A stretch of 64,000 nucleotides of DNA from positions 236,925 to 300,924 of the forward strand of contig JAHFRU010000002.1 of assembly GCA_023266115.1 (NCBI GenBank), given 5' to 3'. The position numbers and the translations under genes are program-made. Shown piece by piece: positions 27,128 to 36,602 of this stretch. The notes under the pieces were generated by a model. That model ran no database searches, was not told where the DNA came from, and saw only the letters and a program-made list of their open reading frames with translations. Every line of letters begins with the position of its first letter. Position 1 is the stretch's first letter. The stretch comes from Gammaproteobacteria bacterium. GTDB lineage: Bacteria > Pseudomonadota > Gammaproteobacteria > VBWC01.

Positions 27128-27427
27128 CTAGGTGGCCTTACGCGTGGCGGCGTGTTCGGCCGCCTTGCCCGATACGATGTAGGCGAATGCGATAACTTCG
27201 GCGATGACAAAATAGAGCTGTTCCGGGATTTCATCGCCCAGCTCGAGTTGCGACAGCAGGAACGCGAGGCCGGGGTCTTCGTGTAACGGAATGTTATGCG
27301 CCCGGGCGATCTCGACGATCTGATCGGCGAGTTCGTCGAGCCCTGTTGCCGTCACCCGGGGCGCGTTGCTGCCGTCGTACTTCAATGCTACGGCTTTGCG
27401 CGGCCCCTGGTTCTCGTCGCTGTTCAT
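27128..27427 (-). CDS. FlhB-like small protein (FlhB C-terminal domain homologue)
   Basis: A 99-residue protein resembling the cytoplasmic C-terminal half of FlhB/EscU (AVALKYDGSNAPRVTATGLD; IVEIARAHNIPLHEDPGLAF; LYFVIAEVIAFAYIV). It lacks the membrane part and begins after the NPTH cleavage site, so it resembles the cleaved FlhB-CC fragment. Such proteins are widespread beside a second FliK-like gene, as here: its ATG overlaps the stop of that gene by four bases. A role in export specificity or as an FlhB fragment mimic is plausible. Confidence 0.88.
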   Translation of the reverse strand: MNSDENQGPRKAVALKYDGSNAPRVTATGLDELADQIVEIARAHNIPLHEDPGLAFLLSQLELGDEIPEQLYFVIAEVIAFAYIVSGKAAEHAATRKAT

Positions 27428-28881
27428 GCCTCGAGATTCCTCAATAACTCCGGCGGGCGGTGACCGGGCACGGGCGGTGGCTTGCCGATCTGGCAGCGTA
27501 TTGCCCCGACGGTCAGCCCGGCGCTGGCGAGTTTGCCATGCAGTTCGGCCAGGTGTTGCTCGAACAGATCCGCGGTGCGTGGTTGCTCTGCCCAGAACAC
27601 CGTCGAGATATTACGGTTTTGCAGTGTCAGGCGGGCATGAACCGGCCCGAGATGTTCCAGATCAAATGCGATTTGAATCGTCCATTGCCGATCGGCCTCA
27701 TCCTGTGAGCCGGTCTCTTCCCGTTCGATACGCAGCTGTATGACGTCCACCTGATTGCCGTGGCGTAGCGGTAGTTCAAACGTGAGATAAGGCTGGGCCT
27801 GATCTTGCGTGGGTAGCGCGGAAAGCTGGCATATTTGTAGGCGTGCGAGCACGCCATCGGCCTGCTGGAGCAGTGTGCCGAGCAATTCTTCGACGGTGGA
27901 AAAAAGCGTCGCGGTAGCCCTTGCCTGGGCCTGCATCACGGACCCACGCAGCGGCGGTATTGTGTGCGAAGCCGCGGTTTGTTGAGTGCCGGCACGTTGC
28001 CCGGACGGCTCGAGTGAGCCGCGCAATAGCGCGTCAATCAGGCGAAACAGGCCGCTTTTGAAATCGGTTCCCACGCCGGGATCGGGCGCCGGTGACGACT
28101 GGCCGAACATGCGGCTTTCAAGGAACATGCCGCTGTTCAGCATGGCACTTTTCAGTCCCTGCGCGGACGAGGTGTCTTTCGAACCGGAGAGGTTGCGCAT
28201 GAGGTTCTGGATCGCATCCTGTACTGCAGGCGGCAGGGACATCGCCGGCTTGCCGCCGGGAGCCCGGAGTGATGTGAGGATCGCCATAAGCAGCGGCAAC
28301 CCTTCCTGCCGCGGCAACGCAGCGCGTAACAGGGGGTTGATGATCTCCGGTCCATCGGAAACACGGGTGACGGCAAGGGCCGGCAGTCTACCCGCGCGAA
28401 CGGCGATCAGTTCCAGCAGCTGGCCGGTGCTCAACGAAGCGGACGTCCGTCCGGTCAATTGGCCCGCCGCGGTTTGCAGGTGTAATGCCCCGTCGTCCTG
28501 TGCCGCCGTCACCAGCGCCAGAAAACGCTGGCCGATCGCGAATGTGCCGCTGCCGGGTTTGCCGGTGGCGAGCATAATCAGTGGCGGGGTCGTCACCCCC
28601 GGTATCGCGCGCGAGGTCGTTGTGCCGGTCGACATGATCTCGAGGCTCGGTGTGCGGCCGAGGCTGGTAATGCGCACGGTGATTTGCTGGCCGGCGGTCA
28701 GCGGTTGGGACGTTTTCACCGGTACATCGACTCCATTGATCCTTAACGTGACTTCACCGGCATTCCGCGTCTGTATGACCGTCGCGTTGAGTACCTGCCC
28801 GATTTTCAGCGACTGCAAGTCCGGCGCCCGACCCTCCAGGCGGATCTGCGCCAGGGCTTTGTTTGCGCTATCCAGTTCCAA
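27424..28881 (-). CDS. FliK-like hook-length control domain protein
   Basis: A 485-residue protein with a C-terminal hook-length domain (TIQIAFDLEHLGPVHARLTL, then LFEQHLAELHGKLASAGLTV). Its N-terminal region carries an OB-like segment (SLKIGQVLNATVIQTRNAGE ... LTAGQQITVRITSLG) common in this second FliK family. The start is TTG at 28881, giving MELDSANKALAQ. Coupled by ATGA overlap to the FlhB-like gene, it forms a FliK/FlhB-like pair separate from the main cluster. Substrate is unknown; hook control or assembly timing is inferred. Confidence 0.86.
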   Translation of the reverse strand: MELDSANKALAQIRLEGRAPDLQSLKIGQVLNATVIQTRNAGEVTLRINGVDVPVKTSQPLTAGQQITVRITSLGRTPSLEIMSTGTTTSRAIPGVTTPPLIMLATGKPGSGTFAIGQRFLALVTAAQDDGALHLQTAAGQLTGRTSASLSTGQLLELIAVRAGRLPALAVTRVSDGPEIINPLLRAALPRQEGLPLLMAILTSLRAPGGKPAMSLPPAVQDAIQNLMRNLSGSKDTSSAQGLKSAMLNSGMFLESRMFGQSSPAPDPGVGTDFKSGLFRLIDALLRGSLEPSGQRAGTQQTAASHTIPPLRGSVMQAQARATATLFSTVEELLGTLLQQADGVLARLQICQLSALPTQDQAQPYLTFELPLRHGNQVDVIQLRIEREETGSQDEADRQWTIQIAFDLEHLGPVHARLTLQNRNISTVFWAEQPRTADLFEQHLAELHGKLASAGLTVGAIRCQIGKPPPVPGHRPPELLRNLEA

Positions 28882-28936
28882 TTCAGTTCACCGGCGTCGG
28901 CCGCCGCTCCGCGTTGTTGGTCACTACGGATTCCAG

Positions 28937-28963
28937 TATAAACTACGGATAAATCGCCGCTAA
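28937..28963 (+). promoter_or_regulatory. Possible sigma-28 promoter of the pentapeptide-repeat gene
   Basis: TATA at 28937-28940, a 15-base spacer and GCCGCTAA at 28956-28963. The -10 is identical to that of the chemoreceptor promoter at 4464-4471 and the -35 differs from TAAA by one base. It lies 50 bases before the ATG at 29013, so a normal leader results. Evidence is by pattern only. Confidence 0.45.
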
Positions 28964-29012
28964 CTTGAACTGCCGATGCGGGTTGGCGCTTATTTTGCTT
29001 GTGGTGTTGGGA

Positions 29013-29930
29013 ATGGAAGACAGACAACTGTGGTACATCAGGCAACACGGCAAGGTGGCCGGGCCGTATCCGGCAGGCCTGATTCGCCGTTTTATGTTGT
29101 TGCAGCGTATCAGCGAGTCCGACGAAATCAGTCATGACGGCGAACTGTGGGTCCACCTCTCGTCGCGCGCGGAACTGATTCCGGAGGTTATCAAGGCTGA
29201 CCGTGACGATCCGCTGGCGCAGGAGCGGTTAAGCAAGGCAAGACGCTGGGCTGACGAACGGTCAATGGAAGACCGGCGCACGTTCGAGGAGCGGGGCGGT
29301 GAAATCACGACCGGCCAGCGTGCGCATACGGACCGGCGCGCCACAGAGGCGGAACCCGACACAGTGGCGCGCGAGGTGCACCGAAATCGCGTGCCGGGAA
29401 AGGAGCAGACGCGTGACGGCTATTTTCTCGGCGGCACGTTTATTCTCGCGGTGATGGCCGCGGTGGGGAGTTACCTTGTGTATTATCAACCGCAGCCGCC
29501 GGAAGACGTCGCCGATTGCAACGCGGTGGCCGCTCCGCGGGTCAACTGGGGTAGTTGCCGGATGGAAGGAATTTCGCTGGCGCGTACGGATCTGACTGGC
29601 GCCAAACTAAGCGGCGGCGATTTCAGTGGCGGCGATTTTCACGGCTCCGTGATGACCGGCGCCGATCTTTCATATGCGGTCATGAGTATCGCCGATTTTC
29701 GCGGTGCCAATCTGTCGGGCGGGAATCTGAAGGGCATCAGTCTGCGCAGAGCCGATCTCGCTAACGCCAACCTCGCCGGCGCGGATTTGTCGTATGCGGA
29801 TCTGCAGGGTGCGAATCTGACCGGGGTCACGCTGGATGGAGCGATACTCGACAACGCGATATGGGTCGATCAATCCGTGTGCACGCCGGGGTCGATCGGC
29901 CAGTGCCTGATCGCGACATCACGAAATTAA
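29013..29930 (+). CDS. Membrane-anchored pentapeptide-repeat protein with GYF_2-like head
   Basis: A 305-residue protein. The N-terminus (LWYIRQHGKVAGPYPAGLIR ... DEISHDGELWVHL) looks like a GYF_2 domain, usually a peptide-binding module. A basic/acidic linker, one membrane helix (about 140-160) and a right-handed pentapeptide-repeat domain (about 185-285, repeats such as ADLSY, ANLSG, ADLAN, ANLAG) follow. ATG 29013 is chosen over a TTG at 28965. It overlaps the end of the convergent AMMECR1 gene by 12 bases. Function is unknown; the repeat could mimic a nucleic acid surface or act as a scaffold. Confidence 0.85.
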   Translation: MEDRQLWYIRQHGKVAGPYPAGLIRRFMLLQRISESDEISHDGELWVHLSSRAELIPEVIKADRDDPLAQERLSKARRWADERSMEDRRTFEERGGEITTGQRAHTDRRATEAEPDTVAREVHRNRVPGKEQTRDGYFLGGTFILAVMAAVGSYLVYYQPQPPEDVADCNAVAAPRVNWGSCRMEGISLARTDLTGAKLSGGDFSGGDFHGSVMTGADLSYAVMSIADFRGANLSGGNLKGISLRRADLANANLAGADLSYADLQGANLTGVTLDGAILDNAIWVDQSVCTPGSIGQCLIATSRN

Positions 29931-30503
29931 TTGGCAGGTGTAGCGTTTCACCCGCAGCGTTTGTGACCAGTAATCCTCCGGCAGGCCTGTTTTGCGTTTA
30001 AGCTGTTGAAGGAATTCCTGTGGATGCGCCAGCCGCTCCCATACTGACGGCAAGAACGTACCACGACGTCCGTTTTCTTCAAGTATCAGTCCGTCGATCC
30101 CGGGCCGCAGTTGTCGAACAAGCTCCTCTTGCGAGTGGAATGTCATCGGCTGCGGTGGACTCAACACCGAAATATGAAGATCGAGTAACGGTAGCTCCGG
30201 CGGCTTCAGCGGCGCAAACCGCGGATCGGTAAAGGCCGCTGCATAGGCATTCTGCGCCACGTCGACGACCAGAGCGCGCGTGCCTTCAAGTGAGCCGACG
30301 CAGCCGCGCAGGTTCCCGGCGATTAACAGCGTGACAAACGTGGCCAGCGGCTGACGCAGGTCGGCGGGGAAATCATCCGGTGCAACATCGGGCGAGGCGC
30401 GGTGCGTGAGGCCATGGCGAATTGACTCCCGTGCCAGGGTCAGCAGCGCCGGGCCATGACGCCGGGCGATCCCGGCAGTATCCACGACAGGTAGATTGCT
30501 CAT
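29919..30503 (-). CDS. amrA: AmmeMemoRadiSam system protein A (AMMECR1 domain)
   Basis: A 194-residue AMMECR1-domain protein. The hallmark LRGCVGSLEG is present, with AAFTDPRFAPL, ISVLSPPQPM and the C-terminal ETFLPSVWERL-like segment (GTFLPSVWERLAHPQEFLQQ). It is the first-named part of a three-gene system with a Memo-like protein (upstream, ATGA overlap) and a radical SAM enzyme (divergent). The biochemical function of the system in bacteria is not established. The gene reads toward the pentapeptide-repeat gene. Confidence 0.93.
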   Translation of the reverse strand: MSNLPVVDTAGIARRHGPALLTLARESIRHGLTHRASPDVAPDDFPADLRQPLATFVTLLIAGNLRGCVGSLEGTRALVVDVAQNAYAAAFTDPRFAPLKPPELPLLDLHISVLSPPQPMTFHSQEELVRQLRPGIDGLILEENGRRGTFLPSVWERLAHPQEFLQQLKRKTGLPEDYWSQTLRVKRYTCQLIS

Positions 30504-31324
30504 AAGCGATGCCGCCGGGCGGGTAACGTGTCGGCCAGGCTTGCAAATGCGTACGCGCCATACCCCACCACGTGATCCCGCGGGCCGGCGGTATCTCCCG
30601 AGTTGCGCAGGTCGATGGCTTCCGCCTGCATGCCGTGCTCATGGGCGACGGTCAGCAGTCCGTTGACAGGAATTCTGCCGCATGCATGCTGATAGTGTAT
30701 GTCCTCCGGGCGCATCGCGATAATCGCGCGTGTCGTCGCCTGGTCAAGATTCCGCGCGGTTTCATAGTCCTGATAATGGCTCAGGTCAGAACTGATGACG
30801 ATCAACGTTTCGGGTCCTCCCCACAGCCGCTCGATAACCTCGGCGACCTCGTCCGCAGTAGCCTCTCCGACCACCAGTGGAATGCAGGCGAACGTGTCCA
30901 GGGTTACCTGAAGGAACGGCAGTTGGACCTCGAGGCTGTGTTCCAGCGCGTGAGCGTCATCAAAAATCTTGACCTGTGGTAGTGCCAGCAAGTCCCGGAT
31001 GGCTGTCTGGTCGATGGCAACCGGACCCAGCGGCGTAATAAATTGATCGGCACTGGTGGCTGCCAGACCGCGGAATGGCACGCGGTGGGCGGGTCCAAGC
31101 AGCACGACGCGCGTAATGCTGTCATGCGCCGGTGCAACGCGCGCATAGGCGCTCGCCGCAATCGGCCCGGAGTAGATGTAGCCGGCGTGCGGGACGATAA
31201 TGGCCTTTGGCACCGGGCTGGCCAATACGGCATGGGCTGAGAGAAAACCCGCAATCGTGGAGCGTAGCGCGGTTTCGTCCGCGGGGTAGAACATGCCGGC
31301 GACAGCGGGACTTCTGGCGGTCAT
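30500..31324 (-). CDS. amrB: AmmeMemoRadiSam system protein B (Memo family)
   Basis: A 274-residue Memo-like protein, related to extradiol dioxygenases and able to bind metal in homologues. Visible family stretches are SPAVAGMFYPAD at the start, IIVPHAGYIYSGPIAASAYA, VVLLGPAHRV, HSLEVQLPFLQ and VISSDLSHYQDYETA. ATG 31324 is chosen because the longer in-frame extension is unlike the family and would run under the divergent promoter region. It overlaps the amrA gene by four bases. Confidence 0.93.
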   Translation of the reverse strand: MTARSPAVAGMFYPADETALRSTIAGFLSAHAVLASPVPKAIIVPHAGYIYSGPIAASAYARVAPAHDSITRVVLLGPAHRVPFRGLAATSADQFITPLGPVAIDQTAIRDLLALPQVKIFDDAHALEHSLEVQLPFLQVTLDTFACIPLVVGEATADEVAEVIERLWGGPETLIVISSDLSHYQDYETARNLDQATTRAIIAMRPEDIHYQHACGRIPVNGLLTVAHEHGMQAEAIDLRNSGDTAGPRDHVVGYGAYAFASLADTLPARRHRL

Positions 31325-31483
31325 GGCGTGGTCACATCTATCGGCAGTTGGTTGGCGCGGTGCTGGATTTATGGCGCAGGTAGCGGTTGCGTGTTGGCTA
31401 ACGTTAGCTGGCTGAGCGCGCGGAGGCAACCGCTTTATAATGGATTTGTCGGCGGGATCTTCCCGCGAAGGTCAACGGACAGA

Positions 31484-32590
31484 ATGTCACTCGACACCGT
31501 GGTACCGACCCGATACTGGCACCGTCTCGATGACGGGCGCGTACAGTGCGATCTGTGTCCGCGTGCCTGCAGCTTGCATGAAGGTCAGCAAGGCCTGTGT
31601 TTTGTCCGGGCACGGCGCAATGACGCGATTGTATTGACCACCTACGGCCGATCCAGCGGGTTCTGTGTCGATCCGATCGAGAAAAAACCGTTGAACCATT
31701 TTCTTCCCGGTACGCCGGTGTTGTCGTTCGGTACGGCGGGCTGTAATCTCGCCTGTAAATTCTGCCAGAACTGGGATATGAGCAAGTCCCGCGAAATGGA
31801 TATCCTGGCAGACAGCGCTTCCCCCGAGACCATCGCGTATGCGGCGCAGCAAATCGGTTGCCGCTGTGTCGCATTCACGTATAACGATCCTGTCATCTTT
31901 CATGAATATGCCATTGACGTGGCGCAGGCCTGTCATGATCGCGGCATCAAAACCGTCGCGGTCACCGCCGGGTATATCTGTGCAAAACCGCGGCGGGAAT
32001 TCTTCCGTTACATGGACGCCGCGAATGTGGACCTCAAGGCATTCACCGAGCACTTTTACCGGCATGTTACCGGATCAACGCTGCAACCGGTGCTGGAGAC
32101 CCTGCAATATCTGAAACATGAAACCAGTGTCTGGTTCGAACTGACCACGTTGCTGATTCCCGGGCATAACGACTCGGACGCGGAGATTCAGCAGATGACC
32201 CGCTGGGTGGTTGAGAAGCTCGGTCCGGATGTGCCTATGCATTTCACGGCGTTTCATCCGGACTGGAAAATGATGGATACGCCGCCGACACCGCCGTCGA
32301 CATTGATGCGCGCCCGCGAAATCGCGGTGCAAAACGGTGTGCGCTACGCCTATACCGGGAATGTGCACGATAGCGTCGGTGGCAGCACGTATTGCCATCA
32401 TTGCGGTACTCGTCTGATCGGCCGGGACTGGTATGTACTTACGGACTGGCATCTTGTCGACGATGGCAAATGCCGCCGTTGCGGCACCGTCTGCGCCGGC
32501 GTGTTTGCCGGGCCTCCAGGAGACTGGGGTTCGCGCCGGATGCCGGTACGGTTACAGGCGATTGAACATCGGCGCGGTATCGGCGGCTGA
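31484..32590 (+). CDS. amrS: AmmeMemoRadiSam system radical SAM enzyme
   Basis: A 368-residue radical SAM protein. The 4Fe-4S/SAM motif is CNLACKFC (Cys87, Cys91, Cys94). An N-terminal Cys cluster (CDLCPRACSLHEGQQGLC) and a C-terminal zinc-ribbon-like segment (YCHHCGTRLIG and CRRCGTVC) are typical of this subfamily. The middle resembles pyruvate formate-lyase activating enzymes (FTYNDPVIFHEYAID). ATG 31484 follows GAAGGTC at a plausible spacing; an upstream in-frame start at 31328 is unlikely. It diverges from amrA/amrB. The substrate is unknown. Confidence 0.94.
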   Translation: MSLDTVVPTRYWHRLDDGRVQCDLCPRACSLHEGQQGLCFVRARRNDAIVLTTYGRSSGFCVDPIEKKPLNHFLPGTPVLSFGTAGCNLACKFCQNWDMSKSREMDILADSASPETIAYAAQQIGCRCVAFTYNDPVIFHEYAIDVAQACHDRGIKTVAVTAGYICAKPRREFFRYMDAANVDLKAFTEHFYRHVTGSTLQPVLETLQYLKHETSVWFELTTLLIPGHNDSDAEIQQMTRWVVEKLGPDVPMHFTAFHPDWKMMDTPPTPPSTLMRAREIAVQNGVRYAYTGNVHDSVGGSTYCHHCGTRLIGRDWYVLTDWHLVDDGKCRRCGTVCAGVFAGPPGDWGSRRMPVRLQAIEHRRGIGG

Positions 32591-32596
32591 CATTGC

Positions 32597-32616
32597 GCCG
32601 GCGCATTCGCGCCGGC
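32597..32616 (+). terminator. GC-rich hairpin after the radical SAM gene
   Basis: GCCGGCGC, a four-base loop ATTC, and GCGCCGGC form a perfect 8-bp stem six bases after the radical SAM stop. There is no T run behind it, so it would be a weak or factor-dependent terminator, or an mRNA-stabilising hairpin. Confidence 0.45.
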
Positions 32617-32921
32617 AGCTTGGCGCCACGCCGTGCGGTTGGGAGGAAAAGACAGTCGGCGAACAGTCGCGGCTTATGTCCGGCACCGAATAGTCGCAGG
32701 AGGGGCGAGAACTTGTAGGAAAAGCGGCAATTAGTGGCGCACTGTAAACGAATACCGCGTTAATACCAGCTGAATTGACAGCGGTTTCCTGCAAGCGTTC
32801 GCGCCGTGTCGAGGCGTGCGCTGGTATGTTTCTTGAATGATAACGCATGGGTACCGTATTCCGACCGTGCGGAGTTCGTCTGTTGACAAATAAATGACGG
32901 TCGCAAGAGAAGAGACACACG
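32617..32921. other. Intergenic region before the TSP3-repeat gene
   Basis: About 305 bases without a convincing gene. TTGACA occurs near 32796 and near 32883, but neither has a clear -10 at proper spacing. The downstream end carries AAGAGAAGAG, which serves as ribosome site of the next gene. Confidence 0.4.
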
Positions 32922-35516
32922 TTGAGATCGGTCGGCCGCATGGTGAAATCGCTGCTCGCGATCCTGCTGCTTTGCAGCTGGATCCCGTTGGCTGTTGCCG
33001 TATCAATAACGGTTGATCCCGGGGTCTACAAGGGCGGGTGGTACATCGGTGAATCCGATAGTTACTTCGGACGGGCAACGCTTGATGTACCCGATGGAAA
33101 GCAGTGGGTCGGCCTCGGTGACTATGTCGATACGCTGTTTCTGATCGACGTCAGTTCAAACGGAGACGTGGTCGTCGAAAACGGGGTATCCGGCAGTGGC
33201 ACGCGGAATATGCTTACCTTCCGCACGGCGGAAATCGTCATCGATCCATCCGGCTACGACGGGATTTACTTTATCGACGATATCTTTACCGGGGCGGGCA
33301 AGCAGCCGTTGCAGCTGGTGCCGGGCATTAAATATCAGATCAATATCGGTGAGGGCGGTTTTCGCCGACGATTCGAATTTTCGGTGACCGGCGCCGGGAA
33401 AGTGACGTCTGACAATACCGATTCCATGGCGGGTGCGGAAAATAGTGTGCGGTTCCTGACCACGACTATCAATGTTGACCCGGCCGGGTACGAAGGTCTC
33501 TATTCGATCTACCCGGCGACTAAAGAAAAGTGGTCAAGCGGGAAAGCGAGTTTTGTACTGCCGAATGGTCTCAGCTACAGGCTGCAGATCGGTAACGAGC
33601 CCATCGAGTTTTTTGTTGCCGAGGATGGCGCGTTATCGGGCCGGGGGGAGAGTTCGATCGATTTTGTCGGCAATACGATGCAGCTTAAGACCGTTGAGGT
33701 AGTGGTCGACCCGGCCAATTACCGCGGGCAGTGGGTGGTGGTGCGTGCGACGCGCGACTGGTGGATGAGCGGTTATCAAACGCTGCGGCTGGTGGCCGGA
33801 GTGAACTATACGTTTTACGTCGGCACTGCTGAAAACAAGATCGACGTTCATGTCGCGTCCGATGGCGGCGTAAGCGGGGCCAGTCGCGATTCGCTTCTGT
33901 TTGAGAATAATACGATAACCTTCCGGAACACGCTCGTTACGATCGATCCGGCGGGATTTTCGGGTAACTGGCGACTGGGGTACGCGCACCCTGTCGACAT
34001 GGCGGAACGAATACGCGGCCAGGAGACGTTGGCACTCGTGCCTGGCAATACCTACATTGTTGAGCCGACTACCAATGACAGCTTCGCCTTCGTGGTCGAC
34101 AAAGGCGGTGAGATTCGTGTCGCGAATCAACAAAATGCTACGGCGCTCGGAAGCATCCTGAAATTTAACACGGAATTCGTCGAGATTAGCCCCGCGTCGC
34201 CGGACCTGCAGTGGCTGGTCGATATCGGGCCGGTAGAAACACGGCGCGGGATGCAGCGTCTCAATCTGGTCCCCGGGGTCAATTATCAGGTCACAGCCAA
34301 CCGCGCTGCCGCACTGTTTCGGCTTGAAACGCCATGCAAGACGGATCCGGAACAACTGCAAATCGACGGCGAGACAGTGGCGGCAATGTGTGCCGATGCG
34401 CGCCTGGACACGGATAAAGACGATATTCCGGATCGCAGCGACAACTGTCCGCGCGATTCAAATATCGATCAGGCCGACATTGATGGCGACGGTATCGGCG
34501 ATGCCTGTGATGACGATGTTGACGGTGACCAGGTGCCGAGCGCTATCGACAACTGCGGGGAGATGTTCAACCCGGATCAGGCTGACGCGGATCGCGACGG
34601 TATCGGCGATGCCTGTGACGATGATGCCGACAACGATAGCGTGCCAAATGAAATTGACAACTGTCCGCTGACGGCGAACCCGGACCAGCGTGATCGTGAT
34701 GGCGACGGGATCGGTGATGCATGCGATGATGACCTTGACAAGGACGGCATACCGAACGAGTCAGACAACTGCCCGACCGTCTCTAATCCTGACCAACGCG
34801 ATACGAACAAGAATGGGAAAGGGGACGCGTGCGATAACGACGCGGACAGTGATGGCATTGAAAACGCGCGTGACAACTGTCCGCTGATCGCCAATCCGGA
34901 TCAGAAAGACCGCGACCACGATGGACGCGGTGATGCGTGCGATGATGATCATGACAACGACGGCGTCCCCGATCTGGTCGATAACTGTCCGAGCGTCCCT
35001 GATCGGGACCAGGTCGATACGGACAAGGACGGAAAAGGGGATGCCTGTGACGATGACATCGACAACGATGGCGTAGCGAATACGGCCGACAACTGTCCGA
35101 TGGTCAGGAACGCGGACCAGGCGGACACGGATAACGATCGAATTGGTGACGCTTGCGATACCGATGATGATAATGATGGTGTTCCCGACACTACCGATAA
35201 CTGTCCGTTGATCGTTAACGGTGACCAACGTAATGCGGACGGCGACAAGTTTGGTGATGCGTGCGATGACGATATCGATGGCGACAAGGTAACGAATGCC
35301 AACGATGCCTGCCCGGATACGGCGCTTGTCAGGAAGGTGGATAACAGGGGCTGTAGCGGGGAGCAATTAATAGCGATTGCGTGCAAACAGGCCGATTATG
35401 TGGAACATGGTCGATACGTCAGCTGTGTGGCGCGGGCCGCGGGCGATGCGTTCAGCAAAGGCTTGTTAACGGATACCGAAAAATGGCGTTTTATTTCAAG
35501 CGCGGCGAACCGATAA
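32922..35516 (+). CDS. Secreted protein with six N-terminal beta modules and thrombospondin type-3 repeats
   Basis: An 864-residue exported protein. TTG 32922 has a fitting ribosome site; ATG 32940 is the alternative. A signal peptide ends near PLAVAVS. Residues of about 25-480 hold six copies of a roughly 70-residue module, each starting (I/V)xVDPxxYxG and ending in a strand before the next. About residues 495-785 are eight 36-residue thrombospondin type-3 repeats ([19 protein letters not shown] pattern), which bind calcium in known proteins, plus a partial ninth. A short Cys-containing tail ([20 protein letters not shown]) follows. I do not know the N-terminal module family. A cell-surface structural or adhesive role is likely. 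Confidence 0.85.
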   Translation: MRSVGRMVKSLLAILLLCSWIPLAVAVSITVDPGVYKGGWYIGESDSYFGRATLDVPDGKQWVGLGDYVDTLFLIDVSSNGDVVVENGVSGSGTRNMLTFRTAEIVIDPSGYDGIYFIDDIFTGAGKQPLQLVPGIKYQINIGEGGFRRRFEFSVTGAGKVTSDNTDSMAGAENSVRFLTTTINVDPAGYEGLYSIYPATKEKWSSGKASFVLPNGLSYRLQIGNEPIEFFVAEDGALSGRGESSIDFVGNTMQLKTVEVVVDPANYRGQWVVVRATRDWWMSGYQTLRLVAGVNYTFYVGTAENKIDVHVASDGGVSGASRDSLLFENNTITFRNTLVTIDPAGFSGNWRLGYAHPVDMAERIRGQETLALVPGNTYIVEPTTNDSFAFVVDKGGEIRVANQQNATALGSILKFNTEFVEISPASPDLQWLVDIGPVETRRGMQRLNLVPGVNYQVTANRAAALFRLETPCKTDPEQLQIDGETVAAMCADARLDTDKDDIPDRSDNCPRDSNIDQADIDGDGIGDACDDDVDGDQVPSAIDNCGEMFNPDQADADRDGIGDACDDDADNDSVPNEIDNCPLTANPDQRDRDGDGIGDACDDDLDKDGIPNESDNCPTVSNPDQRDTNKNGKGDACDNDADSDGIENARDNCPLIANPDQKDRDHDGRGDACDDDHDNDGVPDLVDNCPSVPDRDQVDTDKDGKGDACDDDIDNDGVANTADNCPMVRNADQADTDNDRIGDACDTDDDNDGVPDTTDNCPLIVNGDQRNADGDKFGDACDDDIDGDKVTNANDACPDTALVRKVDNRGCSGEQLIAIACKQADYVEHGRYVSCVARAAGDAFSKGLLTDTEKWRFISSAANR
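34404..35270 (+). repeat. Array of eight 108-base thrombospondin type-3 coding repeats
   Basis: Eight direct in-frame repeats of about 108 bases (36 codons), each with GACAACTGTCC (or close) near the middle and GGTGATGCGTGCGATGA-like bases at the end. A degenerate ninth unit runs to about 35350. They encode Asp-rich calcium loops. Repeat number could change by recombination. Confidence 0.85.
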
Positions 35517-35654
35517 CGAAAAGCGTGTCAAACAGCGAAATGAGTGGTAGTCTTTTCGCATAAGCGGCTACCGGGTCGTCTGCGAAATCGGTTCAGGTTA
35601 GTCATTGTCTATCGAGCCCGGTCTGATTCCGTAGCAACGATATCGCGCGTAACT

Positions 35655-36227
35655 ATGAGCGAATACAATAAAAAAGCGCTCCTGGCAATAGCCTTCCTGG
35701 CGGGATACCCTCTGACGCTGCCTGCGGCGGACCACTTTACGGCGCCACCCCTTACGCCGCTCGCGGAAGACGGCATACATGATCCTACCAATGAAGCGAT
35801 TCTCACGTTGCAGGATCCCAAACGGTCTATGGCGGATTTTCCCAAAGACCGGCGCGGCGAGGTGAACTGGGTAGAGGCGCTCAATCTGGGTGTTATCCAA
35901 CCGCGCAAAACCAACACCGGCAAGGCGGAAGACGGTGATGTGATGCCGGAACTTGCTCTGGATATCATCATGAACACCACCGGCGAGATGCCACATGTCA
36001 GATTCCCGCACCTGGCCCATACGCGCTGGCTCGCCTGCAGTAACTGCCACCCGGATATATTCAAGGCGGAAGACAACGGCAATCCGATCAACATGACGAA
36101 GATACTGCGCGGCGAATTCTGCGGCCGATGCCACGACAAGGTGTCGTTCAGCCTGTGGATCTGCGAGCGTTGCCACAGCGTGCCCCACAAAAATTCCCCG
36201 CCAGCGTGGTGGGACACCAAGAAATAG
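35655..36227 (+). CDS. c7-type triheme cytochrome domain protein
   Basis: A 190-residue periplasmic cytochrome. A signal peptide (KALLAIAFLAGYPLTLPAA) leads to a region with three CxxCH haem sites: CSNCH (Cys128), CGRCH (Cys156) and CERCH (Cys170), with spacing and surrounding His residues (MPHVRFPHLAHTRWLACSNC) of the c(7)-type triheme domain. ATG 35655 gives the signal peptide directly; longer in-frame starts do not. A role in electron transfer outside the inner membrane is likely, partner unknown. No cytochrome maturation genes are nearby. Confidence 0.9.
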   Translation: MSEYNKKALLAIAFLAGYPLTLPAADHFTAPPLTPLAEDGIHDPTNEAILTLQDPKRSMADFPKDRRGEVNWVEALNLGVIQPRKTNTGKAEDGDVMPELALDIIMNTTGEMPHVRFPHLAHTRWLACSNCHPDIFKAEDNGNPINMTKILRGEFCGRCHDKVSFSLWICERCHSVPHKNSPPAWWDTKK

Positions 36228-36602
36228 ACAACGCACATACTGTTACTGCTGCGTAGCGCGCGAATAATAACGATTACGATTTCTATCGCCCGGCGAATGC
36301 GAACAGGTATTCGATAGTCATAAAAGCACACAAACCGGAACGATAATAAATATTATTACCTATGAAGAGCTTATCGATACCGAGTATTTGAAGTCCTGGT
36401 ATGATTCGGTTATCTTTTAGTCAACCCCTAGTAAATTAATCGGATTATTCGCGGCAGATTGCTGAGACCGACTGGGACACGTCAAGGCCGCCGATATGGC
36501 GCCGTTAACGTAGTGTTTCGATCTGGGCGGTTTTGATGGCGAAGGCCCGATGAAGAACGGAGTGACTCGCTGAGAAAGCAGTTAGTTTCAGGAGAAACCG
36601 AT
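36228..36602. other. AT-richer intergenic region
   Basis: About 375 bases with clearly lower GC than its neighbours (for example AACGATAATAAATATTATT near 36338) and no convincing gene. It probably holds promoters for the small gene at 36603. No named motif is clear; the composition shift suggests regulatory or acquired DNA. Confidence 0.4.

Noticed and set aside
26821..27234. 137-codon minus-strand frame
   Set aside because: Half of it is antisense or out of frame to the FlhB-like gene and the rest has unlikely composition.
34404..35350. Regular repeats that could suggest a CRISPR or VNTR array
   Set aside because: The 108-base repeats are in frame and code for thrombospondin type-3 units; there are no short identical repeats with unique spacers.
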